Part shown: piece after piece, positions 33,515-43,019 of the stretch
Numbering within the stretch: position 1 is the first letter of the stretch
Layout of the letters: every line of letters starts with the position of its first letter
Source of the DNA: Streptomyces odontomachi
Lineage (GTDB): Bacteria > Actinomycetota > Actinomycetes > Streptomycetales > Streptomycetaceae
DNA length: 64,000 nt
Assembly: GCF_024435355.1 (NCBI RefSeq)
Contig: NZ_JAMJWG010000007.1
Location: 124,001 to 188,000 of the forward strand
Reading direction: 5' to 3'
The notes under the pieces: generated by a model
Told to the model about the DNA's origin: nothing
The model's database searches: none
The model's input: only the letters and a program-made list of their open reading frames with translations
Made by a program: the position numbers and the translations under genes

Positions 33515-34187
33515 GAGGGGTGACCTTTCGTCGGTGGGTGTCTGATACGGGGGGACCGGGGGCGGGGCTGACGCGGCGTGCGATCGGGCTCGTGGCCCGT
33601 GCCGGCCGGGTCACCGGTCCTGCCGGCGTCCGCGTCGTCCGTGGACCCCATGGGCTCCATCGGCATCACGTTGACCTGCGCGCAGGCGTACAGCAGCGCG
33701 TCGCCTTCGTCGGGGCTCCGGTGCCGGGCCGCGCTCCACCGGGCGATGCCGGCCGCGGAGGGGGTCTCGCCGTGGAAGCCGTGGGCGGGGTGATGGCGTA
33801 GGACGCCGAGGTGGTGTCGCGCGGGTTGAAGCGGAGCGGGAGGAACGAGGTGAGCGCCGAGTTCGCCACCGGCGCGTGCACCAGCCACGCTGCGAGATAC
33901 AGGCCGGCACCGAAGCTCGGCCGGGTGGCCTGCCCCTCGCTGACGGTGTACAGCCGGCTCGCGGCGTCGGCCCAGCCGGACGCCGTACTGCCGGGCCGTG
34001 CCGGATGCGGGGCTTTTCGGGGTGCGGGGTGCGGGGAGCGTGCCGCGTGACATCTGGATGTGGCGCGGCGTGAATTCCGCGGCGTGCCGCGCAGACTGTC
34101 CGTGCATGGGTGTGATGCGGCTTTTGCGTACTCTGGCCGAGCCGTAACGATGGCCGAAGCCCGGTCGCACGACAGGAGCACCACCCC
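33515..34187. other. 673-bp gene-free stretch with possible gene remnant
   Basis: No intact gene is convincing. On the minus strand a plausible protein-like stretch (about 34000 down to 33800: SRLYTVSEGQATRPSFGAG..) continues after an apparent frame change near 33780 as RSPDEGDALLYACAQV (about 33690), the latter reminiscent of phage terminase or similar large-subunit ends. It could be a decayed gene; the match is from memory and weak. Confidence 0.3.
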
Positions 34188-36131
34188 ATGGCCACCCCCG
34201 CGAGGACCAGCCGGCTGCGCGCCTGGCTGCTGGAAGGCCTGACCGACCGGGCCGCCCAGCAGCCGGGGCCGCACGCCGTACCCGAGGGCGCCCACCAAGG
34301 TCGCCCGTGGTGGCGGGTGATGTGCCTGACCGGTCTGGACTACTTCTCCACGCTCGGCTACCAGCCGGGCATCGCGGCACTCGCCGCCGGCCTGCTCTCG
34401 CCGATCGCGACCATCGTGCTGGTCGCCCTCACCCTGCTGGGCGCCCTGCCGGTGTACCGGCGGGTGGCCGTGGAGAGCCCGCACGGCCAGGGTTCCATCG
34501 CGATGCTGGAGCGGCTGCTGTCGTTCTGGCAGGGCAAGCTGTTCGTGCTGACCCTGCTCGGCTTCGCCGCCACCGACTTCCTCATCACCATCACCCTGTC
34601 GGCCGCCGACGCCACCGCCCATCTGGTGGAGAACCCGCACCTCACCGGCGCCCTGCACGGCCACGAGATCCTGATCACGCTCGTCCTGATCGCACTGCTC
34701 GGCGCGGTCTTCCTCAAGGGCTTCGGCGAGGCCATCGGTGTGGCGGTGGTGCTGGTCGCCGTCTATCTGCTGCTGAACGCCGTCGTGGTCGCGACCGCCC
34801 TGGGGCGCGTGGTCAGCGCCCCGCATGTGATCAGCGACTGGTCCCACGCGTTGACCAGGGAGCACGGCAACCCGTGGGTCATGATCGGGATCGCGCTCGT
34901 GGTCTTCCCCAAGCTGGCCCTCGGCCTGTCCGGGTTCGAGACCGGGGTCGCCGTCATGCCGCACGTGCAGGGCAACGTGGGTGACACCCCGCAGCGGCCC
35001 GCCGGACGGATCCGGGGCGCCCACAAGTTGCTCACCACGGCCGCCGTGATCATGAGCGTCTTCCTCATCACCAGCAGCTTCGTCACCACCCTGCTGATCC
35101 CCAAGGACGACTTCAAGGTGGGCGGCCCGGCGAACGGGCGCGCCCTCGCGTTCCTCGCCCACGATCTGCTCGGCTCCGGCTTCGGCACCGTCTACGACGT
35201 CTCCACCATCCTCATCCTGTGGTTCGCCGGGGCCTCGGCGATGGCGGGGCTGCTGAACCTGATGCCGCGTTATCTGCCCCGGTACGGCATGGCCCCGCAC
35301 TGGGCACGCGCGGTGCGCCCGATGGTGATCGTCTTCATCCTGATCGCCTTCCTGGTCACGTGGATCTTCCGGGCCAGCGTCGACGCCCAGGGCGGCGCCT
35401 ACGCCACCGGTGTGCTGGTGCTCATCACCTCGGCTGCCATCGCGGTCACCATCGCCGCCCGACGGGCCAGGGAGCACGGCTGGAGCGTGGGATTCGGCCT
35501 GATCGCGGCCGTGTTCAGCTACACCACCGTGGTGAACATCGTCGAGCGGCCCGACGGAGTGCGGATCGGAGCCTGCTTCATCACCGGGATCATCGCGCTG
35601 TCGCTGCTCTCCAGGCTCGCCCGGGTGTTCGAACTTCGGGTCACCCGTGTCGATCTCGACGACATGGCCCAGCGGTTCGTCCGCGACATGAGCCACCGCA
35701 CCGTCCGTCTGATCGCCAACGAACCCGACCAGCGCGATGTCGCCGAATACCGCGAGAAGATCGAGCAGATCCGCGTCGACCATGACATTCCCCCCGGCGA
35801 CGACCTGGTCTTCGTCGAGGTCACCGTGCAGGACCCGTCCGAGTTCGAGTCCGAGGTGCAGGTGCACGGCGAGGTGCTGCACGGCCGCTACCGCGTGCTC
35901 ACCTTGCAGAGCCCGAGCGTGCCCAACGCACTCGCCGCGTTGCTGCTGAGCATCCGGGACCTCAGCGGACAGCGGCCGCACATCTACTTCGAGTGGACCG
36001 AAGGCAACCCGCTCCAGAACTTCCTGCGCTTCTTCCTCTTCGGCCAGGGCGAGGTGGCCCCCGTCACCCGGGAGGTGCTCCGTGAAGCCGAACCCGACCG
36101 CGCCCGCCGCCCGCACGTCCACGCGGCCTGA
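34188..36131 (+). CDS. APC-superfamily transporter with C-terminal cytoplasmic domain
   Basis: 647 residues. After a 40-residue polar head, [20 protein letters not shown] starts about 12 membrane spans of the amino acid-polyamine-organocation type ([46 protein letters not shown]), followed from about residue 485 by a soluble C-terminal domain of some 160 residues ([46 protein letters not shown]). Large APC proteins with such a tail include potassium or amino acid importers; the substrate is not known. ATG 34188 has CAGGAG about 9 bases upstream. Single gene. Confidence 0.85.
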   Translation: MATPARTSRLRAWLLEGLTDRAAQQPGPHAVPEGAHQGRPWWRVMCLTGLDYFSTLGYQPGIAALAAGLLSPIATIVLVALTLLGALPVYRRVAVESPHGQGSIAMLERLLSFWQGKLFVLTLLGFAATDFLITITLSAADATAHLVENPHLTGALHGHEILITLVLIALLGAVFLKGFGEAIGVAVVLVAVYLLLNAVVVATALGRVVSAPHVISDWSHALTREHGNPWVMIGIALVVFPKLALGLSGFETGVAVMPHVQGNVGDTPQRPAGRIRGAHKLLTTAAVIMSVFLITSSFVTTLLIPKDDFKVGGPANGRALAFLAHDLLGSGFGTVYDVSTILILWFAGASAMAGLLNLMPRYLPRYGMAPHWARAVRPMVIVFILIAFLVTWIFRASVDAQGGAYATGVLVLITSAAIAVTIAARRAREHGWSVGFGLIAAVFSYTTVVNIVERPDGVRIGACFITGIIALSLLSRLARVFELRVTRVDLDDMAQRFVRDMSHRTVRLIANEPDQRDVAEYREKIEQIRVDHDIPPGDDLVFVEVTVQDPSEFESEVQVHGEVLHGRYRVLTLQSPSVPNALAALLLSIRDLSGQRPHIYFEWTEGNPLQNFLRFFLFGQGEVAPVTREVLREAEPDRARRPHVHAA

Positions 36132-36323
36132 GCCTGCGCCTGAGCCGTGCCGTCGCGTCCCGCCCGCCCCTGCCGCCCCACCCGTTTCGAGGGGCGTGGT
36201 CGTGCATCCGCGCCACGGGGGCTGGATCGTTACCACGCGGCGGTCGCCAGGAGGGCAGGATTCCGCCTGACGCGTCGGTGGCGGCTATGGTCCCTGGCAT
36301 CGGAACTCGCCGGAGGGATCCCA

Positions 36324-36758
36324 GTGGCGCCGCACACCGTCATCGATGTCATGATCATTATGGAGCGCAGCGACGGCAGCATCCTCCTCGCCGAGCGCTC
36401 CGGCACCGGTTTCGCCGACGGAATGCTCAACCTCCCCAGCGGAAAGGTGGAGCAGGGCGAGAGCGTCATCGACGCCGCCGTGCGTGAGGCACACGAGGAG
36501 ACCGGGGTGCGCATCGACCCCGGCGCCCTGCGCCTGGTGCACGTCATGCAGTACCGCAACGCGCAGGGCAGGTGCCGCATCGGCTGGTTCTTCGCCACCG
36601 CGCAATGGGGCGGGACTCCGGCCAACACCGAACCGCACAAGTGCGCGGGCCTGTCCTGGCACCGCGCCGACCAGCTCCCCGAGCACACCGTCCCTTACAA
36701 CGCGCTCGGCATCGCCCACTACCTCAAGGGCGAGCCGTTCTCGGTGCACGGCTGGTAG
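36324..36758 (+). CDS. Nudix hydrolase
   Basis: 144 residues. The Nudix box is complete: G40 to V62 with REAHEETGV (R54, E55, E58, E59), matching GX5EX7REUXEEXGU. It hydrolyses a nucleoside diphosphate linked to another moiety; the target is not evident. GTG 36324 is preceded by CGGAGGGA at good spacing, and the longer open frame upstream is not used. A hairpin terminator follows at 36812. Confidence 0.88.
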   Translation: MAPHTVIDVMIIMERSDGSILLAERSGTGFADGMLNLPSGKVEQGESVIDAAVREAHEETGVRIDPGALRLVHVMQYRNAQGRCRIGWFFATAQWGGTPANTEPHKCAGLSWHRADQLPEHTVPYNALGIAHYLKGEPFSVHGW

Positions 36759-36766
36759 GTCACGTT

Positions 36767-36840
36767 CCCGGCAGGGTCCCGTCCTGCGTGCCCGGCAGGG
36801 CCCCGTCCTGCGTGGGGCCCCACACGTGGCGGGGCCCCAC
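36767..36840. terminator. direct repeat plus bidirectional terminator
   Basis: Two 24-bp direct repeats differing by one base (36767-36790, 36791-36814) lead into a perfect 10-bp stem GTGGGGCCCC / GGGGCCCCAC (36812-36821, 36831-36840) with a 9-nt loop, between the convergent Nudix and nuclease genes. Confidence 0.7.
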
Positions 36841-36854
36841 CTGCCGAGGGCTGC

Positions 36855-37826
36855 TCACTCGGCGGGGAAGGCGGTCGTGGCGAACACCGGTACGTGGTCG
36901 GAGGAGAGCACCTGGGCGTCGGTGACGTAGCAGGACGTGGTGGCGTCCTTGCTGGCGAAGATGTAGTCGAGCTTCGAGCCGCGGGTGCCGTCCGTGTTCT
37001 GCCAGGTGCCCTCGCCGTCCCGTGCGCCGCCGTAGTTGGCCTGGTCGCACTCGGTGTAGGCGTCGTAGAGCGGGCCGACCGTGCTGTTGGCGTCCTTCGC
37101 GGGCGGCTTGGAGTTCAGGTCACCGCCGAGGATCACCCGTGCGCCGCTCCCGCCGTAGGAGACCAGGTCCTTGACCTGAGCGGCGTTGGCGTTGTGGAAG
37201 GCCTCCGAGCTGGCGCTCGAGGGGTCGGGCGTCAGATGGGTGCCGCATGCCCGCAGGTCCCAGGCGGCGACATCGGCGCAGATGGCGGCCTGACGGACGT
37301 TCCAGTGGCCCCAGATGTCCCGGGCCATCGGCTGGTCCGCGTCGGGGTAGTAGTGGACGGTGAACGTGGCCGCGTCGGCCTTGACGCCGATGGCGATGCC
37401 GAAGTTGCCCCGGCTGTTGGCGCAGGCACGCGGCGCGACCGTGCCGGTCGGCGACGATCCGCTGCCCTCGTCCTTGATGCCGGTGAAGCGGAACTGCCAG
37501 CCGCTCACCAGCTTGCGCAGCGCGACGATGTCGTCGTAACAGACCTCCTGGAGGAAGGTGACCCGTACGTCCGGGTGCAACTCGGTGATCCGCCTGGCGA
37601 GGTCCTCGGAGACCTTGGTGGTGTTCTGGCCGTTGATGCACCGGGTCGCGGTCGGTTTGGTGTTGGCGCAGGTGTTGAAGGTCATCGTCTGGAGCGTCAG
37701 GGCCGGTGTCGCCGCGGTCGCCGTCGAGGCGGTACCGTCCGCCGCCACCAACGCCGCGGTGGCAGCCAGGGCCCAGAGCCCCTGCCGCCACCAGCTCCGC
37801 CGGCCCGTGCCGTCGCGTCGGGTCAT
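36855..37826 (-). CDS. Secreted endonuclease/exonuclease/phosphatase family protein
   Basis: 323 residues. A signal peptide with a twin-arginine-like GRRSWWRQGLWALAATAALVAA ends near residue 39. The mature enzyme shows the EEP pattern: LQTMTFNTCAN, VTFLQEVCYDD (metal Glu), WDLRACGTHL, VILGGDLNSKP (D, N) and SKLDYIFASKD..SSDHVPVFA (catalytic His). Families range from DNases to sphingomyelinases. ATG 37826 follows GAGGGGGAACG. Four or more Cys in the mature part suit an extracellular protein. Confidence 0.85.
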   Translation of the reverse strand: MTRRDGTGRRSWWRQGLWALAATAALVAADGTASTATAATPALTLQTMTFNTCANTKPTATRCINGQNTTKVSEDLARRITELHPDVRVTFLQEVCYDDIVALRKLVSGWQFRFTGIKDEGSGSSPTGTVAPRACANSRGNFGIAIGVKADAATFTVHYYPDADQPMARDIWGHWNVRQAAICADVAAWDLRACGTHLTPDPSSASSEAFHNANAAQVKDLVSYGGSGARVILGGDLNSKPPAKDANSTVGPLYDAYTECDQANYGGARDGEGTWQNTDGTRGSKLDYIFASKDATTSCYVTDAQVLSSDHVPVFATTAFPAE

Positions 37827-38027
37827 GATGCCCGTTCCCCCTCTGGTCGCTTGTGTCCTGGTGCTGGTGTGAACGAGGTGCGCCATGTTCATGGTGGACA
37901 TATGGCGGGTCGGGGGAGACCGTAGCCGCGGCCTGACGTGGTGTCACCCGCAGGATCAAGCGATGTCAGGAAGTGGCCACGGCAACATTAGGATCGTCAC
38001 ATTGGGCCACGGTGGAGGGGCGGAGTC

Positions 38028-38564
38028 ATGCAGTTGATTGAGGGGCTCGGCGTGCGGTTGCGGCCGGCCGACGAAGCGGACCGCGAGCGTTTTCACGAGA
38101 TCCTCGCCTGCCCCGAGGTGGCGACCTGGTGGGGCGATCCCGACGAGCAGGCGGACGAGGCCGTCAACCCGCACGAGGACGTCCGCAGCTTCGCCATCGA
38201 GCGGCAGGACGAGGACGGCACCGGTCCCACGGTGGTCGGCCTCATCCAGACCTGGGAAGACACCACACCCGACTACGAGCACGCCGGTCTTGACATCGCC
38301 GTCCACCCCGACTGGCAGCGCCGCGGCATCGGGGGCGCCGCGCTCTACGTGCTCGCGCACTACCTCTTCGAGGTGGAGGGGCACCACCGGCTCACGATCG
38401 ACCCCGCTGCCGACAACAAGCCCGCGGTCAGCCTCTACCGCAAGCTGGGCTTCCGCGAGGTGGGCATCATGCGGGAGTACGAGCGCCGCGCCGACGGTGT
38501 GGTGCGCGACGGGCTGCTGATGGACCTGCTGGACGGGGAACTCGTCGAGCCGCCGTCACACTGA
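38028..38564 (+). CDS. GNAT acetyltransferase, AAC(6')-like
   Basis: 178 residues. VRLRPADEADRERFHEIL, GLDIAVHPDWQRRGIGGAAL (acetyl-CoA motif QRRGIGG) and PAADNKPAVSLYRKLGFREVG form the GNAT core; the N-terminal half with ATWWGDP resembles aminoglycoside 6'-N-acetyltransferase relatives, but chromosomal homologues of this type often have no resistance role. GGTGGAGGGG lies just before ATG 38028, and TAGGAT (37989-37994) is a good -10 box. Confidence 0.85.
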   Translation: MQLIEGLGVRLRPADEADRERFHEILACPEVATWWGDPDEQADEAVNPHEDVRSFAIERQDEDGTGPTVVGLIQTWEDTTPDYEHAGLDIAVHPDWQRRGIGGAALYVLAHYLFEVEGHHRLTIDPAADNKPAVSLYRKLGFREVGIMREYERRADGVVRDGLLMDLLDGELVEPPSH

Positions 38565-38682
38565 GCAGTACGGCCGGAACCGGCGAGTCCCGGCGAGCCG
38601 CGTGGGCTTCGCCGGGACCTGGGTGCGTGGTTCCGGTGGTTCCGTTGACCGGGGGGCCTTCTCCCGGTGGCCGTGCTGCCGG

Positions 38683-39216
38683 TCAGTCGGCGTTGTCCGT
38701 GTCGGCCTGGGCCGCCTGGATCCGTCGCTGGCGTGCGCCGATCACGACCGTGGCGGCGGCCGCCACGGCGGCCAGCGCCGACGGGACCATCCAGCTGCGG
38801 TTGAGGGTGTGCCCCATGACGTGGTCCAGGGAGAGCCGGCCCGGGCCCATCACGGCGATGCTCGCGGCGACCATGCCCAGGAAGGCGGGGTACTCGAGGC
38901 CGCCGTTCTGCGCGAAGAAGCCGTGCGGCGCGTGCACCGCGGCCGCGCCGGCCATGCCACCCGCCGCGGCGGCGCCCGCCGCCGGGGTCGCCAGGCCCAT
39001 CGCGAGCAGCACACCCCCGCCGGCCTCGGCGGCCGCCGACGCCATCGCGCTGGGCCGGCCCGGCAGATAGCTCACCGACTCCATCATCTCGGCGGCGCCC
39101 GTCATGCCCGGACCGTCGAACCAGCCGAAGAGCTTCTGCGCGCCATGGGCACAGAGCACGGCACCCGTGCCGAGGCGGAGCATCAGCAGGCCCACGTCAT
39201 GTCGGTCGACACACAT
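38683..39216 (-). CDS. DoxX family membrane protein
   Basis: 177 residues with four membrane spans. LLMLRLGTGAVLCAHGAQKLFGWFDGPG, then an Ala/Gly-rich middle, and NGGLEYPAFLGMVAAS match DoxX. The start ATG 39216 has GGAGG 10 bases upstream. DoxX proteins associate with redox stress in mycobacteria (established for the DoxX-SodA-SseA complex); here the SDR gene lies upstream on the same strand, 145 bp away. Confidence 0.85.
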   Translation of the reverse strand: MCVDRHDVGLLMLRLGTGAVLCAHGAQKLFGWFDGPGMTGAAEMMESVSYLPGRPSAMASAAAEAGGGVLLAMGLATPAAGAAAAGGMAGAAAVHAPHGFFAQNGGLEYPAFLGMVAASIAVMGPGRLSLDHVMGHTLNRSWMVPSALAAVAAAATVVIGARQRRIQAAQADTDNAD

Positions 39217-39361
39217 CGCTGGGGTACCTCCACGGTGGTCCGGCGCGGCCGTCCGGCGCATGCCCGGCCGCCCTCCCACCGTCGCACGTCCCGTGCCGGT
39301 GCACCCGTCCGTGGCGCCGTACGGGTGGTGCGGCGCCGGGTGCGGTCGGCCGCACCCGGCG

Positions 39362-40207
39362 TCAGCCCCGCCCGATGTACGGCATCGTCGTGGCGAGCAC
39401 CGTCGCGAACTGCACGTTCGCCTCCAGCGGCAGCTCCGCCATGTGCCGCACCGTGCGGGCCACATCGGCCACGTCCATGACCGGCTCCACGGCCACCTCC
39501 CCGTTGGCCTGTGGCACCCCCTGCTGCATCGGCCGGGTCATCTCGGTCGCCGCGTTGCCGATGTCGATCTGGCCGCAGGCGATCCGGTGCGGGCGGCCGT
39601 CCAGCGAGAGGGACTTGGTCAGGCCGGTCAGGGCGTGCTTCGTGGCGGTGTACGCGACGGAGTGCGGACGCGGCACGTGCGCCGAGATGGAACCGTTGTT
39701 GACGATGCGGCCGCCCTGCGGATCCTGCTCCTTCATCAGCCGGAAGGCGGCCTGGGCACACAGGAACGCGCCGTTGAGGTTGGTGTCCACCACATGGCGC
39801 CACGCCTCGTACGACAGCTCCTCCACGGGGACGCCGCCGGGGCCGAACGTGCCCGCGTTGTTGAAGAGCAGGTCGAGCCGCCCGAACCGGTCCCGCACCG
39901 CGTCGAACAGGGCGGCCACGTCCTGCGGGCGGGCGACGTCCGTGCGCACGCACAGCGCGGTGGGCACCCCCTGCGCGCCGGCGCCGTCCCGCTCGCCGCC
40001 GTCCCGCTCCTCGTCACCCCGTACGTCGCGCCACGCCGCGCGGGCCAGCGCCGCCGTCTCCTCCAGCGTCTCCGGGCGGCGCCCGGCGAGCGTCACCGAC
40101 CATCCGGCGCGCAGCAGTTCCACGGCGACCGCGCGACCGATCCCCGATCCCGCGCCCGTGACCAGCGCCGTCCGTTCCGTTCCCCGGTGGGTTCTCGTGC
40201 CGTTCAT
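39362..40207 (-). CDS. SDR family oxidoreductase
   Basis: 281 residues. Cofactor motif TGAGSGIG (17-24), NNAG (116-119), catalytic Ser near 173 and YTATK (Y186, K190) form a complete classical short-chain dehydrogenase. The family reduces or oxidises carbonyl/alcohol substrates with NAD(P)H. A Glu/Asp/Gly-rich insertion (about 62-80) interrupts the usual second beta-alpha unit. The same-strand Gfo/Idh gene ends 73 bp upstream. Confidence 0.92.
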   Translation of the reverse strand: MNGTRTHRGTERTALVTGAGSGIGRAVAVELLRAGWSVTLAGRRPETLEETAALARAAWRDVRGDEERDGGERDGAGAQGVPTALCVRTDVARPQDVAALFDAVRDRFGRLDLLFNNAGTFGPGGVPVEELSYEAWRHVVDTNLNGAFLCAQAAFRLMKEQDPQGGRIVNNGSISAHVPRPHSVAYTATKHALTGLTKSLSLDGRPHRIACGQIDIGNAATEMTRPMQQGVPQANGEVAVEPVMDVADVARTVRHMAELPLEANVQFATVLATTMPYIGRG

Positions 40208-40280
40208 GGCGTTGCAGCGTACGGGGTCGCCGGTGCCGCCGCCGGTCGCGGTGCGGCGGCCCCCCGCGGTGCCGCGGTCG

Positions 40281-41285
40281 TCACGGCAGGACGGGCTGCT
40301 CGCCCGGGTAGCGCACCCCCACCCGTTCCCGTACCGCGTCGAGGGTGCGCATCACCGCGAGGGTGCCGTCCAGCGGGACGAGCGGGGATTCCGTTTCGCC
40401 CGCGCGCAGGCACCGCATCACCTCGGCCGCCTCGTGCCGGTAGGAGGAGCGCGGGCCGTCGGCCGGGTCGGCGACGACCTCCTCGGGGTCATGGCCGTGG
40501 CGGTACAGCACGAAGCGTTCCGGGTGGAAGAAACCGTGCGGGATCTCGATGCGGCCCCGGCTGCCGGTGATCGACGCCTGGACGGGTGTGGCCGCGTCCA
40601 GCGCGCAGTGCAGTACCGCCTGGGCACCGCCCTCCCAGGTGAGCACCATGCCCGTGCGCAGGTCGACGCCTTCGTCGGAGAGCACCGCGCTCGCCATCAC
40701 CTGCGACGGCTCCCCGAGCAGCAGATGCGCCAACGACACCGGATACACGCCCAGGTCGAGCAGGGCCCCGCCGCCCTGCGCAGGGTCGCGCAGCCGGTGG
40801 GTGGGCGCGAAGTCACCGGTGATGCCGAAGTCGGCGTGCACCGCGCGCAGCGTGCCGATCGCGCCGTCGTCGACGAGCTGCTTGATGCGCCGGACCAGCG
40901 GATTGCAGTACGTCCACATGGCCTCCATCAGGAAGGTGTCATGCTCGCGGGCCAGGCCGACGAGCTCCTTGGCCTCCCGGACGTTCAGCGTGAACGGCTT
41001 CTCGCACAGCACCGCACGCCCCGCCTCGAGGCAGAGCCCCGCCGCGCTGCGATGCGCCGAGTGCGGGGTGGCGACGTAGACCACGTCGACGCCGTCGTCC
41101 GCGGCGAGCGAGGCCCAGTCGCCGTGGGCCCGCGGTATGCCGAACCGCTCGGCGAACTCCCGCGCCGCCGGCTCGCTGCGCGAGCCCACCGCGACCAGCT
41201 CGGCGTCCGGCATCGCCACCAGATCCGCCGCGAACGACGCCGCGATACCGCCCGTCGCCAGCACACCCCAGCGCACCCTGTCCAT
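40281..41285 (-). CDS. Gfo/Idh/MocA family oxidoreductase
   Basis: 334 residues. [19 protein letters not shown] near the N terminus is the NAD(P) site; CEKPF is the conserved EKP, and [19 protein letters not shown] lies in the C-terminal domain, as in trans-dihydrodiol dehydrogenase-like members. ATG 41285 is used since GGGAGG lies about 10 bases upstream; the TTG two codons earlier is too close. Probably precedes the SDR gene in one transcript. Substrate not known. Confidence 0.9.
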   Translation of the reverse strand: MDRVRWGVLATGGIAASFAADLVAMPDAELVAVGSRSEPAAREFAERFGIPRAHGDWASLAADDGVDVVYVATPHSAHRSAAGLCLEAGRAVLCEKPFTLNVREAKELVGLAREHDTFLMEAMWTYCNPLVRRIKQLVDDGAIGTLRAVHADFGITGDFAPTHRLRDPAQGGGALLDLGVYPVSLAHLLLGEPSQVMASAVLSDEGVDLRTGMVLTWEGGAQAVLHCALDAATPVQASITGSRGRIEIPHGFFHPERFVLYRHGHDPEEVVADPADGPRSSYRHEAAEVMRCLRAGETESPLVPLDGTLAVMRTLDAVRERVGVRYPGEQPVLP

Positions 41286-41516
41286 CGCCAAGCCCCTCCC
41301 TGACCGGTCCTGCCCGGCCGTTCTGCCCGTTCCCTCTCGCGGCCCGCACCATCACGCGCAGGCCGTGCCCCCGCACGGCGTAACCCGCGTCCCCCTTCCG
41401 GGGACATCGCCCGCTCCCGCAGGCCCGATCGTCGGCCCTGGCGAGGACGACCGATTTCCGGCTTGCGTGTGCGAGCTGAGAACATGGTGACCTATTCGTA
41501 GCCAAGGGGAGGAAGC

Positions 41517-43019
41517 ATGTCCGAGCGTGGCTGTTCCACGCGGGACGACAAGGGGCCGGAAGGCCACATACCCATCGCGCCGGACGCGACGTCGCGCCCG
41601 GCGCCGACCAGTTCGCAAGCCCCCGGCAGGGCGGCCGCACCCGGTACGTCGCGTGCGGCGAGTCTGCTGGTCACCCTGATCCTCGGCGGGCTCACCGCAG
41701 TGCCCGCCCTGTCCATGGACATGTACCTCCCCTCGCTGCCGGAGGTCACCCGCACGCTGCACGCACCCGCCGCCACCGTGCAGCTCACCCTCACCACCTG
41801 CCTGGCCGGCATGGCGCTCGGGCAGCTCGTGGTGGGGCCGATGAGCGACCGGTGGGGCCGCCGGCGCCCGCTGCTGGTCGGTCTGCTGGTGTACGTCGTC
41901 GCCACAGCGGCCTGCGCCTTCGCACCCAACGTGGAGCTGCTCATCGCCTTCCGGCTCGCGCAGGGCCTGGCGGGTGCGGCGGGCATCGTGATCTCCCGGG
42001 CCGTGGTGCGCGACCTGTACGACGGCGTGGCGATGGCGCGGTTCTTCTCCACCCTGATGCTGATCTCGGGCGTCGCCCCGATCGTCGCCCCGGTGATCGG
42101 CAGCCAGGTGCTGCGCCTGACCGACTGGCGCGGTGTCTTCTACGTGCTGACCGTGGTGGGCGTGCTGCTCACGGCGTTCGTGTGGTTCCGGCTGCCCGAC
42201 ACGCTCGATCCGGCCCGCCGGCACGTGGGCGGGGTCGGCGACGCGCTGCGCACCATGCGCGGCCTGCTCGCGGACGGGCCGTTCAGCGGCTACATGCTCG
42301 CCGGCGGGTTCGCCTTCGCCGCACTCTTCGCCTACATCAGCGCCTCGCCGTATGTGATCCAGGAGATCTACGGGGCGTCACCGCAGACGTTCTCGCTGCT
42401 GTTCGCCGTCAACTCGGTCGGTCTGGTCGCGGTCGGCCAGATCAACGGCAGGGTGCTGGTCGGCAGGGTCAGCCTGGAGCGGACGGTCGGCATCGGCCTG
42501 ATGGTGATCGCCCTGGCGGCGGTGGCGCTGCTGGTGATGACGACGGGTCTGTTCGGCGACGTCGGCCTCGCGCCGATCGCGGTGGCACTGTTCGCGCTGA
42601 TGGCCGCCATGGGCCTCACCCTGCCCAACACCAACACCCTCGCCCTGTTGCGCACCCCCGATGCGGCGGGCTCCGCGTCCGCGCTGCTCGGCACCTCCCA
42701 GTTCCTGGTCGGCGCCGTCGCCTCGCCGCTGGTGGGGATCGCGGGGGAGACCACCGCCGTGCCGATGGCGGTCGTCCAACTGGCCGCCGTGCTGATCGCC
42801 ATGGCCTGTTTCGCGGGGCTGTGCCGGCCCTGGCGGCGGCTCTCCCTCCCGGTCGACGGGGCCGGGGACGGCCGGCCGGCCCGTGACGTCGACGTGCCGG
42901 AGAGCACCGTCGTCGCGCAGGGCGTCCTCGTCACGGAGCGTGCCGGGAGGGACATGGCGGACGCTGAGAAGGTGGCGAACGTGGTGCACGTGACGGATGT
43001 GAGGGAGGCGGAGAGCTGA
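41517..43019 (+). CDS. Bcr/CflA family MFS drug exporter
   Basis: 500 residues. A polar head of about 45 residues precedes 12 spans. MDMYLPSLPEVTRTLHAPAATVQLTLT is the characteristic Bcr/CflA first helix, with the MFS loop GPMSDRWGRRRPLLVG. These proteins export bicyclomycin, chloramphenicol, or dipeptides by proton antiport. A charged tail of about 60 residues extends past the last span, longer than usual. ATG 41517 follows AGGGGAGGAAGC. The serine hydrolase that follows appears translationally coupled (4-bp overlap). Confidence 0.9.
   Translation: MSERGCSTRDDKGPEGHIPIAPDATSRPAPTSSQAPGRAAAPGTSRAASLLVTLILGGLTAVPALSMDMYLPSLPEVTRTLHAPAATVQLTLTTCLAGMALGQLVVGPMSDRWGRRRPLLVGLLVYVVATAACAFAPNVELLIAFRLAQGLAGAAGIVISRAVVRDLYDGVAMARFFSTLMLISGVAPIVAPVIGSQVLRLTDWRGVFYVLTVVGVLLTAFVWFRLPDTLDPARRHVGGVGDALRTMRGLLADGPFSGYMLAGGFAFAALFAYISASPYVIQEIYGASPQTFSLLFAVNSVGLVAVGQINGRVLVGRVSLERTVGIGLMVIALAAVALLVMTTGLFGDVGLAPIAVALFALMAAMGLTLPNTNTLALLRTPDAAGSASALLGTSQFLVGAVASPLVGIAGETTAVPMAVVQLAAVLIAMACFAGLCRPWRRLSLPVDGAGDGRPARDVDVPESTVVAQGVLVTERAGRDMADAEKVANVVHVTDVREAES

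Noticed and set aside
33666-36236. 856-codon minus-strand frame
   Set aside because: Antisense to the APC transporter; composed of repeated Asp/Gln/Arg/Gly words typical of a GC-rich shadow frame.
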